A stretch of 33,312 nt of DNA from positions 1 through 33,312 of the forward strand of contig JAKADO010000031.1 in the NCBI GenBank assembly GCA_021820485.1. Direction: 5' to 3'. The DNA comes from Bacillota bacterium. Lineage in GTDB: Bacteria; Bacillota; Sulfobacillia; Sulfobacillales; Sulfobacillaceae. The number at the start of each line of letters is the position of its first letter. The stretch's first letter is position 1. This document shows positions 8,267-16,639 of this stretch, piece after piece. A model generated the notes under the pieces. That model saw nothing but the letters and a program-made list of their open reading frames with translations. It had not been told where the DNA came from and made no database searches. The translations under genes and the position numbers were made by a program.

Positions 8267-8272
8267 AGGAGG
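8267..8272 (+). promoter_or_regulatory. Ribosome binding site fixing the start at 8283
   Basis: AGGAGG lies ten bases before ATG 8283. The alternative in-frame GTG at 8253 is upstream of this site and has no ribosome site of its own. Confidence 0.6.
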
Positions 8273-8282
8273 CGAACACGAC

Positions 8283-8624
8283 ATGGAGCGGGAGATTCAA
8301 AAGCAGGCGGTAAAATTTTGGAACAGTCCGTGGGCGATGAATACGGTGTGGGAGAACGGGCGCGGGATTAGCGCTCGTTTCTTCCTGGAAAATGATGATT
8401 TGATGGTTGAGATCGAGGTTCCCATGTCTCCCGGGGTTCAGTACCAAGCGCAAGCGGAGGATACAGAGCTTCGCATTGCGAGTCATCCCCCACACGAGTT
8501 CTCGGCGCGGATTCCATTGCCGCATCCTGTCAGCCGGTCGGAATGGCCGGATCTCGAGCTCGAAGAGGGGCTCGTCCATCTGCGCATGGCTCGGCAGGGG
8601 CTCAAGGGCAAGCTGCCTTCATGA
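8283..8624 (+). CDS. Small HSP20-like (alpha-crystallin fold) protein, divergent
   Basis: A protein of 113 residues with no family I can name with certainty. From about residue 33 it follows the order of strands in an HSP20 domain: a stretch ending MVEIEVPMSPGVQ (like the VEIDLPGV of HSP20), TELRIASHP (like LTISGE), EFSARIPLPHPV (like F-x-R-x-I-x-LP-x-V) and EEGLVHLRMAR (like NGVLTIxLPK). The short N-terminal part is tryptophan-rich (FWNSPWAMNTVW) and the C-terminal IxI tail of true small heat-shock proteins is missing. It may be a chaperone-like or adaptor protein of the cytosol. The stop overlaps the next gene by ATGA. Fold assignment is inference from pattern only. Confidence 0.5.
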   Translation: MEREIQKQAVKFWNSPWAMNTVWENGRGISARFFLENDDLMVEIEVPMSPGVQYQAQAEDTELRIASHPPHEFSARIPLPHPVSRSEWPDLELEEGLVHLRMARQGLKGKLPS

Positions 8625-9049
8625 GGTGGGAGTGGCTCCTCTTCATCTTGCTCTTCGCCCTGTTTAATGACTGGCCCTGGCTATTGGCTTTGGTGGGGCT
8701 CTCCTGGCTCCTCAGCTGGGGCCATTGGCCCGCCTCGCCCATGCCGCTGGTGGTGGAGCTGGTGCTCGCATTTGCCGTGGAAGTCGCATTGGCTGCGCTA
8801 GTGCCCCGGCGGCGCGTGCAGAGGATGACGACGGGCGCCACATTGGAGGGGGCGGCATTGGGCGGGTTTGTTCTGCTGTGGGGCACGTTTCCCGGTCTCA
8901 TGCTGTGGCAGGCAAGTCTCGGGTTTGATGCCGCATCCCGGATGCATACAGTAATGGTGACCGCCGGCAAGAGGGCGGTCCTAAGGGGTGGCCGGGTCGC
9001 GGCCGGCATTCTCTTCATCGTCCTCTATCATGCCGGTGTCTCGATGTAG
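8621..9049 (+). CDS. Small multi-pass membrane protein of unknown function
   Basis: A protein of 142 residues with perhaps five hydrophobic segments, at about 4-20, 20-34, 42-60, 74-92 and 122-140. A basic loop PRRRVQR follows the third. The glycine- and alanine-rich part GATLEGAALGGFVLLWGTFPG and the ending GGRVAAGILFIVLYHAG faintly recall DUF456-type membrane proteins, but I would not assign it. ATG at 8621 overlaps the previous stop by four bases and the cation-efflux gene follows closely, so it is translated from the secD operon mRNA. Being sandwiched between a soluble HSP20-like protein and a metal transporter gives no firm hint of role. Confidence 0.6.
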   Translation: MRWEWLLFILLFALFNDWPWLLALVGLSWLLSWGHWPASPMPLVVELVLAFAVEVALAALVPRRRVQRMTTGATLEGAALGGFVLLWGTFPGLMLWQASLGFDAASRMHTVMVTAGKRAVLRGGRVAAGILFIVLYHAGVSM

Positions 9050-9066
9050 GTTTGGTACAATACTTG

Positions 9067-9073
9067 GGAGGTG
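9067..9073 (+). promoter_or_regulatory. Ribosome binding site fixing the start of the cation-efflux gene
   Basis: GGAGGTG lies eleven bases before GTG 9085, while the longer TTG start at 9052 would place this site inside the coding sequence. Confidence 0.6.
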
Positions 9074-9084
9074 TATTCGGCGCA

Positions 9085-9963
9085 GTGACAGCCATTGAGG
9101 GCGAACGGCAAAATCGCCAAGCAGCGCGTCAGAACCTCCTGTTCAATCTGTTCTTAATGGTGGTCAAATTGGCCGTCGGGATTCTAGGCCGTTCAGATGC
9201 GCTGGTCGCCGACGGATTGCATAGTGGCGCGGATGTGCTGTCATCCCTAGCGGTGATGGTCGGCCTTGCCATTTCAGGGCGTCCACCCGATTCCGGCCAT
9301 CATTATGGGCATGCCAAAGCGGAGGCCATCAGTCAGAAGGTTGTGGCGGTGGTGCTTCTTTTGGCCGGATTGGAGGTTGCGAACGCAGCCATTGCGGGGT
9401 TGGGTACCCGGCCGCCCGCTCCCTCTTGGCTGGCGTTTGGTGTGGCTCTCGGGGCCATGGCTCCCAAAGCGGTGATGGCGGTCCAACAAAGACGACTCGC
9501 GAAGCGGACGGGTTCGCATGGAATTTTGGCCGCTGCCGTGGACAATCAAACAGATGCTCTGTCCTCACTTGTGGCGGCGTTGGGAATTTTGGCGTCTCGG
9601 CTGGGATTTGTCAGCGGCGACAGCATTGCCGCATTGGTGGTCGCTGCGTTGGTGATGTGGGCTGGCGTGGACGTGTTTCGTACGGCGGCGTTGGATTTGA
9701 TGGACCCAGCGGCGGATGCGCAGAGTCAAGAGTTGATTCGTCAGCAGGTGTTGGCGACGGAAGGGGTGCTGGGGCTATCCTCCCTGCGCACGCGGGTGAA
9801 TGGCGCCGGCATTTTTGTGGATTTGGAAATCGAGGTATCGCGGGACCTGAGCCTGCTGAAGGCCCACGAGATCGCCCATCAGGTGGAGGACACCCTGCAT
9901 GGGGTTCCCCAGGTGCGGGGGGTGACGGTTCATGTGAATCCGGCGCGAGAGGGCGGAATGTGA
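9085..9963 (+). CDS. Cation diffusion facilitator family transporter
   Basis: A protein of 292 residues, normal for a bacterial cation diffusion facilitator. These are membrane homodimers that export Zn, Fe, Mn or similar divalent ions in exchange for protons. The metal-binding pair is visible in LVADGLHSGADVLSS (helix 2) and in AVDNQTDALSS (helix 5), and the loop PPDSGHHYGHAKAE is the family signature. The last 80 residues form the cytosolic alpha-beta domain, with GVRGVTVHVNPA near the end. The GTG start at 9085 is chosen because a good ribosome site precedes it. The first two metal-site positions read His-Asp (HSGAD) and the second pair Asp-Asp (DNQTD), so exact ion choice cannot be read reliably. 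It ends directly before recJ. Confidence 0.92.
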   Translation: MTAIEGERQNRQAARQNLLFNLFLMVVKLAVGILGRSDALVADGLHSGADVLSSLAVMVGLAISGRPPDSGHHYGHAKAEAISQKVVAVVLLLAGLEVANAAIAGLGTRPPAPSWLAFGVALGAMAPKAVMAVQQRRLAKRTGSHGILAAAVDNQTDALSSLVAALGILASRLGFVSGDSIAALVVAALVMWAGVDVFRTAALDLMDPAADAQSQELIRQQVLATEGVLGLSSLRTRVNGAGIFVDLEIEVSRDLSLLKAHEIAHQVEDTLHGVPQVRGVTVHVNPAREGGM

Positions 9964-12255
9964 TTGAAGAATCAACTGTTTTGGCACTCATGGGTCGATC
10001 CTCACGAAATCGCTCGTGTCCAGGAGTCGTGGGGGGTCTCCCGATTCGGCGCCGAGTTTTTGCTGCGGCGTGGATTCGAGACGCGGGACGACTGGGACGC
10101 GCTTGACCCGCGGCTCCCGCTTTCAGCCCCCAGTTCCTTGCCGGACATGGATAAGGCGGTGTGGGTGATTCGGCACGTCTTGAAACAAGGGGGACGGGTT
10201 CGGGTCTACGGAGATTACGATGCCGATGGCGTCACAGCCACCGCTGTGCTGGTCCGCGGACTCGGCCTTCTGGGCCACGCTCGACAGGTGGATTGGTATA
10301 TCCCCAATCGCTTTGACGAGGGATATGGCCTCAATCCCGAGGCGGTTTGGCGCGCCCATCAGGATGGGGTGCAACTGTTGGTGACGGTGGACTGTGGGTC
10401 AAGTTCGCCAGAGGCGGCGGACTTGGCGCGGTCGTTGGGACTGTTGTTGGTCATCACGGACCACCATGCCCTGCCGAGCCGGATCCCCGACGCCGAAGCG
10501 CTGGTCAACCCGGAACGTCAAGAGCCGGTCGACCGTTTGTCGGGAGCCGGGGTGGCGCTGCAACTGGTGCGGGCATTAATGGAGGACGAGCCGCCCGAGA
10601 TGCTTTATGGAATTGCGGCGGTGGGCACGGTTGCTGATGTGGTGCCCATCACCCACAACAACCGTCGCTTGGTCGCGCGGGGACTTTCGGCCATTCAGTC
10701 CGGCGCCGTACCGGGTGTATCGAGGTTGTTTGAACGCGAGGGGCGTCCCGTGGATCGCGCCAGCGCCTCAGACTTGGGATTTCTAGTGGGCCCTCGCTTG
10801 AATGCGGCGGGACGCATGGGCGATGCGGAAGCGGCAGTGCGGCTTTTGTTGGAGGATGATGGCGCAGTCCTCGCGGAACTGGCCGACATGTTGTCGCAGC
10901 TCAATCGGGAACGCCGCCGGATAGAGCGCGAAATGACGGAGGAGGCATGGGAGCGGTTGCCCCGGACCCCGGCGGGGATGGTCTATCCGTTTCCGGTCAT
11001 CGCAGGAAGCGGCTGGCACGAAGGAGTGGTGGGCATCGTGGCGTCGCGCTTTCGAGAATGGCTGCGGCGGCCCGTGGCGGTCGTCGCGTGGGAGGAAGAT
11101 CGAGGCAAAGGGTCGGCGCGTAGTGTCCCCGGCTTCAACTTGATTCAGCACCTGCGGGGATCGTCCGAACTTTTTGCCAAGTTGGGTGGGCATCCCGGGG
11201 CTGCCGGATTCAGCCTGAGGCGGCAGGATACCGGGGGCTTAAGCGCGCGGCTTTCGGAAAATTTGCCTGCGGCGGTAATTGCGCAACAGTATCAAGGATA
11301 TGGGTACGACATGGCGTTGGACGCGGGAGATGTGCCGGCAACCCTCTGGGACGAGCTCCGGCGTCTTGAGCCGTTTGGACAAGCCTTCCAAGCGCCGCGC
11401 TTCCTCGTGCGGGGCACAGTCCGGCAGGTGCGGACCATGGGATCAGAGCACAGCCATCTGTCTCTCGAACTGCAGGATCACGCCATTCGGGCCGTTGGGT
11501 TCAATCTGGGGGCTCTCAAGCCGGGGCTAGCACCAGGAAGTCCGGTGCGGTTCCTGGCCACGTTGGAGACCAACTGGTATCGGGGGGAGGCCTCCCCGCA
11601 ATGGCGGATGGACGTCGTGGATGGCGGGGCACCGAGGCGCGAGGCGGCGGTTCATGAGGGTCTCCCACATCCACTGCCGGAGCGCGTGCTGTGGGTGGTG
11701 GACGCGGATCGGGCCGTCAAGGAATGGAGTCAAAAGTTAGGCGCCGCGGGGTATTTGACGTCTCTGCCAATTGGTGAATTAATGAGATTGGAAGAGCAAG
11801 CCCGGCGCGGGATGGTCCAACAATTGGTGGTCTCTCAGTGGCGGCCCTGGCCACGGCTTTGGGACTGGTGCGACGCGGTCATTTGGCTGTGCCGGCCGCG
11901 AAATCAGGTGAAGTGGGAGGAATCGGCAGCGCTGGCTCGAGAAGGTGGCACGGTCTGGTTGAAGTCGTCTCATGATACTCGCGTCGAGGTCAAGGCGGAG
12001 CGGCTGCGGTTGACGCGCGAGAGACTGGGGCGCCATTGGCGGTTGTGGCAGCGGCAGCAACGGGTTGGTTTGCTGCCGGGCCGCGCGGTCTTCGACGAAC
12101 TGGATTTGCACCCCGGCCGCATGCGGGCGGGGGAACGCCGTCCGCTGGAGCAAAGCCATCTCTATCGGCGTGCGGTGATTGAGAGCATGAATGATGTGGA
12201 GTGCCCGTTTACGGCGCCCATTGCAGGAGAGGAAGAGATGCATGGCGTGGATTGA
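9964..12255 (+). CDS. recJ: Single-stranded-DNA-specific exonuclease RecJ
   Basis: A protein of 763 residues, similar to B. subtilis RecJ (about 790) and longer than E. coli RecJ. It degrades single-stranded DNA 5' to 3' in recombination and mismatch repair. DHH-domain motifs are DYDADG (84-89), DCGSSS (143-148) and DHHA (166-169), which hold the metal-binding aspartates and histidines, then LNAAGRMGDA. The DHHA1 domain shows GSGWHEGVVGIVASR and LGGHPGAAGFS. An OB-fold and a Gram-positive-type C-terminal extension follow. The TTG start at 9964 directly follows the stop of the transporter gene and no better start is available before the conserved region. The 3' end overlaps apt by 14 bases. 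recJ-apt-rel is a conserved order in Firmicutes. Confidence 0.95.
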   Translation: MKNQLFWHSWVDPHEIARVQESWGVSRFGAEFLLRRGFETRDDWDALDPRLPLSAPSSLPDMDKAVWVIRHVLKQGGRVRVYGDYDADGVTATAVLVRGLGLLGHARQVDWYIPNRFDEGYGLNPEAVWRAHQDGVQLLVTVDCGSSSPEAADLARSLGLLLVITDHHALPSRIPDAEALVNPERQEPVDRLSGAGVALQLVRALMEDEPPEMLYGIAAVGTVADVVPITHNNRRLVARGLSAIQSGAVPGVSRLFEREGRPVDRASASDLGFLVGPRLNAAGRMGDAEAAVRLLLEDDGAVLAELADMLSQLNRERRRIEREMTEEAWERLPRTPAGMVYPFPVIAGSGWHEGVVGIVASRFREWLRRPVAVVAWEEDRGKGSARSVPGFNLIQHLRGSSELFAKLGGHPGAAGFSLRRQDTGGLSARLSENLPAAVIAQQYQGYGYDMALDAGDVPATLWDELRRLEPFGQAFQAPRFLVRGTVRQVRTMGSEHSHLSLELQDHAIRAVGFNLGALKPGLAPGSPVRFLATLETNWYRGEASPQWRMDVVDGGAPRREAAVHEGLPHPLPERVLWVVDADRAVKEWSQKLGAAGYLTSLPIGELMRLEEQARRGMVQQLVVSQWRPWPRLWDWCDAVIWLCRPRNQVKWEESAALAREGGTVWLKSSHDTRVEVKAERLRLTRERLGRHWRLWQRQQRVGLLPGRAVFDELDLHPGRMRAGERRPLEQSHLYRRAVIESMNDVECPFTAPIAGEEEMHGVD

Positions 12256-12760
12256 TTACTTGCGTGAGATTCCGGACTTCCCCGAACCAGGTGTGCTGTT
12301 TCGGGATGTGCTCCCAGTTTTGGCTGAACCGGCAGCGTGGAAGGACCTCTTGGATTCGCTCGAACACCTGATTCGACCGCTTCGGGTGGACGCGGTGATG
12401 GCACCGGAGGCCCGCGGATTTTTGCTTGCGGCTCCGGTGGCTGACCGACTCGGGGCGAGCGTCGTGCCGGTGCGGAAGGCGGGAAAATTGCCGGACCCTG
12501 TTTTTAAGGAAAAGTATACGTTAGAATATGGGGAAAATCAGTTGGAAGTGGAAGTGACGGATCGTCTCAAAGGACGTCGGGTGGTGATTGTCGACGACGT
12601 GTTGGCCACCGGCGGCACGGTGCGGGCCTGCGCCAACCTGGCGGAGCGCCTGGAGGCGGAAGTCGTGGGGTTTGCATTCTTGATTGAATTGGCGGCGCTG
12701 CATGGTCGAGACCGCCTCGATGATCATCCCGCCCCGGTTTTGACACTTGTCACACTGTAG
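12242..12760 (+). CDS. apt: Adenine phosphoribosyltransferase
   Basis: A protein of 172 residues, the usual length. It salvages adenine to AMP using PRPP in the cytosol. The start MAWIDYLREIPDFPEPGVLF is the conserved opening, with IPDFPxPG recognised easily. APEARGFLLAAPVA gives the family hood region and VVIVDDVLATGGTV is the PRPP-binding motif. ATG at 12242 follows the purine-rich AGGAGAGGAAGAG; a longer in-frame start at 12191 lies deep in recJ and lacks similarity. It overlaps recJ by 14 bases and precedes rel by 15, the same arrangement as in many Firmicutes, where purine salvage and (p)ppGpp metabolism share an operon. Confidence 0.96.
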   Translation: MAWIDYLREIPDFPEPGVLFRDVLPVLAEPAAWKDLLDSLEHLIRPLRVDAVMAPEARGFLLAAPVADRLGASVVPVRKAGKLPDPVFKEKYTLEYGENQLEVEVTDRLKGRRVVIVDDVLATGGTVRACANLAERLEAEVVGFAFLIELAALHGRDRLDDHPAPVLTLVTL

Positions 12761-12775
12761 ATAGGAGGGAGCCGC

Positions 12776-14929
12776 ATGACGGGTCTTGATCTGGTCGAGC
12801 AGTTCGGATTTCGGGCCCATTCCCCGGAAGCTGAGCAGATCATGCGCGCCATGACGTTTGCGGAAGAGGCGCATCGGGGCCAAAGCCGCGCGTCGGGAGA
12901 CCCTTACGTGGCCCATCCGTTGGCGGTCGCCTCCATCCTGGCCGACTTGAAAATGGATGCCCCAACCATTGTTGCGGCCTTGCTGCACGACGTGGTGGAA
13001 GATACCCCATACACGTTGGAGGACATCGAGGAGCGGTTTGGTCCGGAAGTCGCGCAATTAGTCGATGGCGTGACCAAGTTGGACCGTTTGGAAGAGCGCA
13101 CGCGGGAAGAGGAGCAGGCGGAGAATCTGCGCAAGATGTTCTTGGCGATGGCCAAGGATATCCGGGTGATTCTCATCAAACTGGCGGATCGACTCCACAA
13201 CATGCGGACATTGAAGCACCTGACCGCGGATCGTGTACAGCGCATCGCCAAGGAGACGATGGAGATTTACGCGCCTTTGGCCCACCGGCTGGGGATTTTC
13301 CGCATTAAGTGGGAACTGGAGGATTTGGCCTTTCAGCACCTGCAACCCGCTGCTTTTCAGGAAATGAAGGAGTTGGTGGCGAAAAAGCGGCAGGAACGGG
13401 AAGCGGCCGTGGACGGGGTGATTACCGAGCTCAAGGAGCGCCTCGAGGCGGTTGGCATGGTCACGGAGGTATCCGGGCGCGCCAAGCATCTCTACAGCAT
13501 TTATCAAAAGATGTATAAGCAAGGCAAGGATTTTGCCGAAATTTATGATTTGGTGGCCGTGCGCATCTTGGTCGAATCGGTCAAGGATTGCTATGCGGTC
13601 TTGGGCATGGTGCACTCCCTGTGGAAGCCGGTGCCGGGTCGATTCAAGGATTATATCGCCATGCCGAAGTCGAACTTGTACCAGAGCCTGCATACTACCG
13701 TGATCGGTCCCCACGGGGAGCCGCTCGAGGTTCAGATTCGGACCTTCGAGATGCATCATACGGCTGAGTATGGGATCGCCGCGCATTGGCGCTACAAGGA
13801 AGGCGGGCGCGGCGACCGGGAATTCGAGCAGAAGCTCTCATGGCTCAGGCAGTTGCTGGAGTGGCAGCGCGACATGCGCGACGCCTCGGAGTTCATGGAA
13901 ACGCTGAAGGTGGACTTGTTCAGCGACGAGGTGTTCGTCTTCACGCCTAAGGGTGACGTGATTGATTTGCCGGCCGGGGCCACCCCCATCGATTTTGCCT
14001 ATCGCATTCACACTGATGTCGGAAACCATTGCGTGGGCGCCAAGGTGAACGGACGGATTGTCCCGCTGGCGGCCACGCTGGAGAGCGGCGATATTGTGGA
14101 AGTGCTGGTCAATCGGAAATCGCCCGGTCCCAGTATCGATTGGCTGTCAATTGTGCATACCTCACAGGCGAAAACGCGCATTCGTCAGTGGCTACGGCGC
14201 GAACGGCGCCATGAGCATCTGGTTCGTGGCCAGGAGATGCTGGAGAAGGAGCTGCGTCGGCAGTCGCTCACTCTGACGCCGGAACGATTGGCCGAGCTTA
14301 TTCGCAAGCTGGGCTACGGTTCGCTTGACGATGTCGCTGTAGCGCTCAGCGAAGGCAATACGACGCCCCCCATGCTGCTGAGCCGACTCAAGGAGGAGAT
14401 GCAGCGGGAGCTCGGCACAGCCGCACCGGTCGTACCCACGGCCTCGCGCGGTCAGAAGGCGTCGCCTGTCAAGGGGTCGGAAATTCTGGTGCGCGGGCAG
14501 GGCCGCATGTTGACCCGGTTGGCGCGGTGCTGCCAGCCGGTCCCGGGAGACCCCATCATCGGGTTTCTGACGCGCGGTCGCGGGGTGTCGGTGCATCGGC
14601 TGGGGTGCCCGAACGAGAAGGAATTGGCTAAGGATCCCGAACGGCTGATTGAAGTCAGTTGGGACGTGGAGGAAGCCGAACTGTCGCCGCATCCGGTGGA
14701 GTTGCGGGTCTATGCGTGGGACCGTGCGGGGCTGTTGGCCGATGTTGCCAACGTCGTCGCCGATTCCAACATTATTTCCGCAAAGGCCCGCGGGTTTCGG
14801 GATCGCACCGCCGTGGTGGAGGTGCACTTGGAAGTGCGCAACTTGATTCAGTTGACGCACTTGATTGGACGGCTCGAGAGCCTGCCCTACGTGCAGCGAG
14901 TCGACCGAGTGAGCCGGGAGCGCGCCTAG
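12776..14929 (+). CDS. rel: Bifunctional (p)ppGpp synthetase/hydrolase Rel
   Basis: A protein of 717 residues, the normal length for the long RelA/SpoT homolog of Gram-positives. It makes and breaks (p)ppGpp in the stringent response on the ribosome. The hydrolase domain has its metal-binding residues at His47 (YVAHPL), His71-Asp72 (ALLHDVVEDT) and further downstream, so hydrolysis should be active. The synthetase domain carries RFKDYIAMPKSNLYQSLH and EVQIRT. The TGS domain is seen at VFVFTPKGDVIDLPAGATPIDFAY, followed by the helical and zinc-finger parts (RLARCCQPVPGD) and a C-terminal ACT domain (VELRVYAWDRAGLLADVANVV). The ribosome site AGGAGGGA precedes the ATG. The stop overlaps dtd by one base. 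Confidence 0.97.
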   Translation: MTGLDLVEQFGFRAHSPEAEQIMRAMTFAEEAHRGQSRASGDPYVAHPLAVASILADLKMDAPTIVAALLHDVVEDTPYTLEDIEERFGPEVAQLVDGVTKLDRLEERTREEEQAENLRKMFLAMAKDIRVILIKLADRLHNMRTLKHLTADRVQRIAKETMEIYAPLAHRLGIFRIKWELEDLAFQHLQPAAFQEMKELVAKKRQEREAAVDGVITELKERLEAVGMVTEVSGRAKHLYSIYQKMYKQGKDFAEIYDLVAVRILVESVKDCYAVLGMVHSLWKPVPGRFKDYIAMPKSNLYQSLHTTVIGPHGEPLEVQIRTFEMHHTAEYGIAAHWRYKEGGRGDREFEQKLSWLRQLLEWQRDMRDASEFMETLKVDLFSDEVFVFTPKGDVIDLPAGATPIDFAYRIHTDVGNHCVGAKVNGRIVPLAATLESGDIVEVLVNRKSPGPSIDWLSIVHTSQAKTRIRQWLRRERRHEHLVRGQEMLEKELRRQSLTLTPERLAELIRKLGYGSLDDVAVALSEGNTTPPMLLSRLKEEMQRELGTAAPVVPTASRGQKASPVKGSEILVRGQGRMLTRLARCCQPVPGDPIIGFLTRGRGVSVHRLGCPNEKELAKDPERLIEVSWDVEEAELSPHPVELRVYAWDRAGLLADVANVVADSNIISAKARGFRDRTAVVEVHLEVRNLIQLTHLIGRLESLPYVQRVDRVSRERA

Positions 14930-15420
14930 TGAGGGCGGTCATTCAACGAGTCTCCCAAGCGCAGGTGGCGGTGGATGGGGAAGTCATCGGGCAAATTGGC
15001 CTCGGATTGATGGTGCTGCTGGGAATATCCACCGACGATACCGAACGCGAGCTTCGATGGCTTTCGGACAAGGTCATGGGTCTTCGCGTGTTCATGGACC
15101 AATCGGGAAAAATGAGCCGCTCCCTCCGAGAGGTTGGCGGAGCGCTCTTGGTCGTGTCGCAGTTTACCCTTTATGGGGAGGTCCGGCGGGGATTGCGGCC
15201 TGATTTTCAGCGCGCGGCGCCGTGGCAGCCGGCACGAACGCTCTATGAGGCGTTCGTGGCGCGGTGCCGGGAGCAGGGATTCACGGTGGCCACCGGGGAG
15301 TTTGGGGCACATATGGAGGTGTCTCTGGTCAATACGGGCCCGGTCACCATTATCATTGACACGGACGAGGTGATGGCGGATGGCAAACGAGCAGTTTCAG
15401 ACGGCGCGCGGCACGCGTGA
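14929..15420 (+). CDS. dtd: D-aminoacyl-tRNA deacylase
   Basis: A protein of 163 residues that removes D-amino acids wrongly attached to tRNA. The family start RAVIQRVSQAQVAVDG is clear. SQFTLYGEVRRGLRPDF is the first active-site motif and NTGPVT (135-140) the second, with the Gly-cisPro that excludes L-amino acids; the common residue before GPVT is Asp but here is Thr. GTG at 14929 overlaps the rel stop by one base; a longer in-frame start at 14659 would run through rel and is rejected. Oddity: typical Dtd ends about 16 residues earlier, and the extra tail lies in the 41-base overlap with hisS, so it may be a read-on with no role. Confidence 0.94.
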   Translation: MRAVIQRVSQAQVAVDGEVIGQIGLGLMVLLGISTDDTERELRWLSDKVMGLRVFMDQSGKMSRSLREVGGALLVVSQFTLYGEVRRGLRPDFQRAAPWQPARTLYEAFVARCREQGFTVATGEFGAHMEVSLVNTGPVTIIIDTDEVMADGKRAVSDGARHA

Positions 15421-16639
15421 TGTGCTGGCGCCTGAGTCATGGCAGTTTGAGGCGATGCGGCGCTTGACCGCCGAATGGGCCGGGCGTTTTGGATACGACC
15501 CGATTGAGACGCCGATTTTTGAAAAGAGCCCGGTGTTTTTACGGGTCGGAGAATCGACCGACATTGTGCAGCATGAGAGCTATCGCTTTGTCGATGCCGG
15601 GGGAGACGATCTGACCCTTCGCCCGGAAGGGACCGCTGCGGTTGCCCGTGCGTACGTGCAGCATGGTCTCGCCAACGCACCCCAGCCGGTGCGTCTCTTC
15701 TATTTTGGACCCATGTTCCGGCGCGAGCGTCCGCAGGCGGGACGCTATCGGCAGCACACCCAGTTTGGCGCCGAGCTTTATGGGTCGGAATCGCCGCTTG
15801 CCGACGCCGAGGTCATGTTGCTGGCGACCCGGGTAGTGGACGCTGCCGGGTTGAAGAACCCCAACATTCGCGTCAACTCGATTGGCTGCGAGGTCTGCCG
15901 GCCGCGCTATCGCGAGGCGCTGGTGGCCTATTTTAAGGCGCGTGAGGAGTCACTGTGCAAGGATTGTCGGGTGCGGATCGATCAAAACCCACTCCGTCTG
16001 CTGGATTGCAAGGTGGATGTGGAGTTGCGCGAGACGGCGCCGGACTTGCAGGATTTTTGGTGTGATGATTGCCGCGGCCATATTGGGCAGGTGATGGCTA
16101 CGGTTGAACGGGCGGGCCAAACAATTCGCCGGGATCGTCATCTGGTACGGGGACTGGACTACTATACCCGTACCGTATTCGAAGTGGGACACCCGAGCCT
16201 GGGTGACCAAGTGGCCCTGTTCGGGGGCGGGCGGTACGATGGCCTGAGCGCCAGTTTGGGCGGCGTGTCGGCCCCGGCAGTGGGATTTGGCATGGGCATT
16301 GAGCGGCTCTTGTCGGCCCTCCCACAACCCCTGCCGACCCCAGAATCCGAGCGCGTGTATGTGGCTCACCTGCCAGGGCTCGACCAGGAGGCCTATCTAT
16401 TGGCCATGACACTTCGGGGGGCTGGACTGGCGGCGGATGCCGACATTTTGGGCCGGTCGCTGAAGGCGCAGTTGAAGGATGCTGGACGTCGGGCAAAGTG
16501 GGTCTTGATTGTCGGGGGAACCGAGTGGGAGAATGATACGGTTAGCGTCCGGAATCTCATGGATGGGACGCAAGAAGTCATCTCGCAGGAGATTCTCTTG
16601 GAATATCTTCGGGAGCGATTACAGGGGGACAGAGCATGA
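15380..16639 (+). CDS. hisS: Histidyl-tRNA synthetase
   Basis: A class II synthetase of 419 residues, the usual length, charging tRNA-His. It starts with ARGTRDVLAPE, equivalent to the GTRDxLP motif of HisRS. Motif 2 is in VRLFYFGPMFRRERPQAGRYRQ and the histidine-specific motifs are LVRGLDYYTRTVFE and GGGRYDGL, then motif 3 GFGMGIERLL. The C-terminal anticodon-binding domain follows. GAGGTGAT about seven bases upstream supports the ATG at 15380, which overlaps dtd by 41 bases. The aspS start overlaps its stop by four bases. In Bacilli hisS-aspS is often T-box regulated, but here no leader exists because the genes are inside the long operon. Confidence 0.97.
   Translation: MANEQFQTARGTRDVLAPESWQFEAMRRLTAEWAGRFGYDPIETPIFEKSPVFLRVGESTDIVQHESYRFVDAGGDDLTLRPEGTAAVARAYVQHGLANAPQPVRLFYFGPMFRRERPQAGRYRQHTQFGAELYGSESPLADAEVMLLATRVVDAAGLKNPNIRVNSIGCEVCRPRYREALVAYFKAREESLCKDCRVRIDQNPLRLLDCKVDVELRETAPDLQDFWCDDCRGHIGQVMATVERAGQTIRRDRHLVRGLDYYTRTVFEVGHPSLGDQVALFGGGRYDGLSASLGGVSAPAVGFGMGIERLLSALPQPLPTPESERVYVAHLPGLDQEAYLLAMTLRGAGLAADADILGRSLKAQLKDAGRRAKWVLIVGGTEWENDTVSVRNLMDGTQEVISQEILLEYLRERLQGDRA

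Noticed and set aside
9056-9061. TACAAT as a -10 box for the cation-efflux gene
   Set aside because: No -35 box is found 16-18 bases upstream and the gene is already inside an operon.
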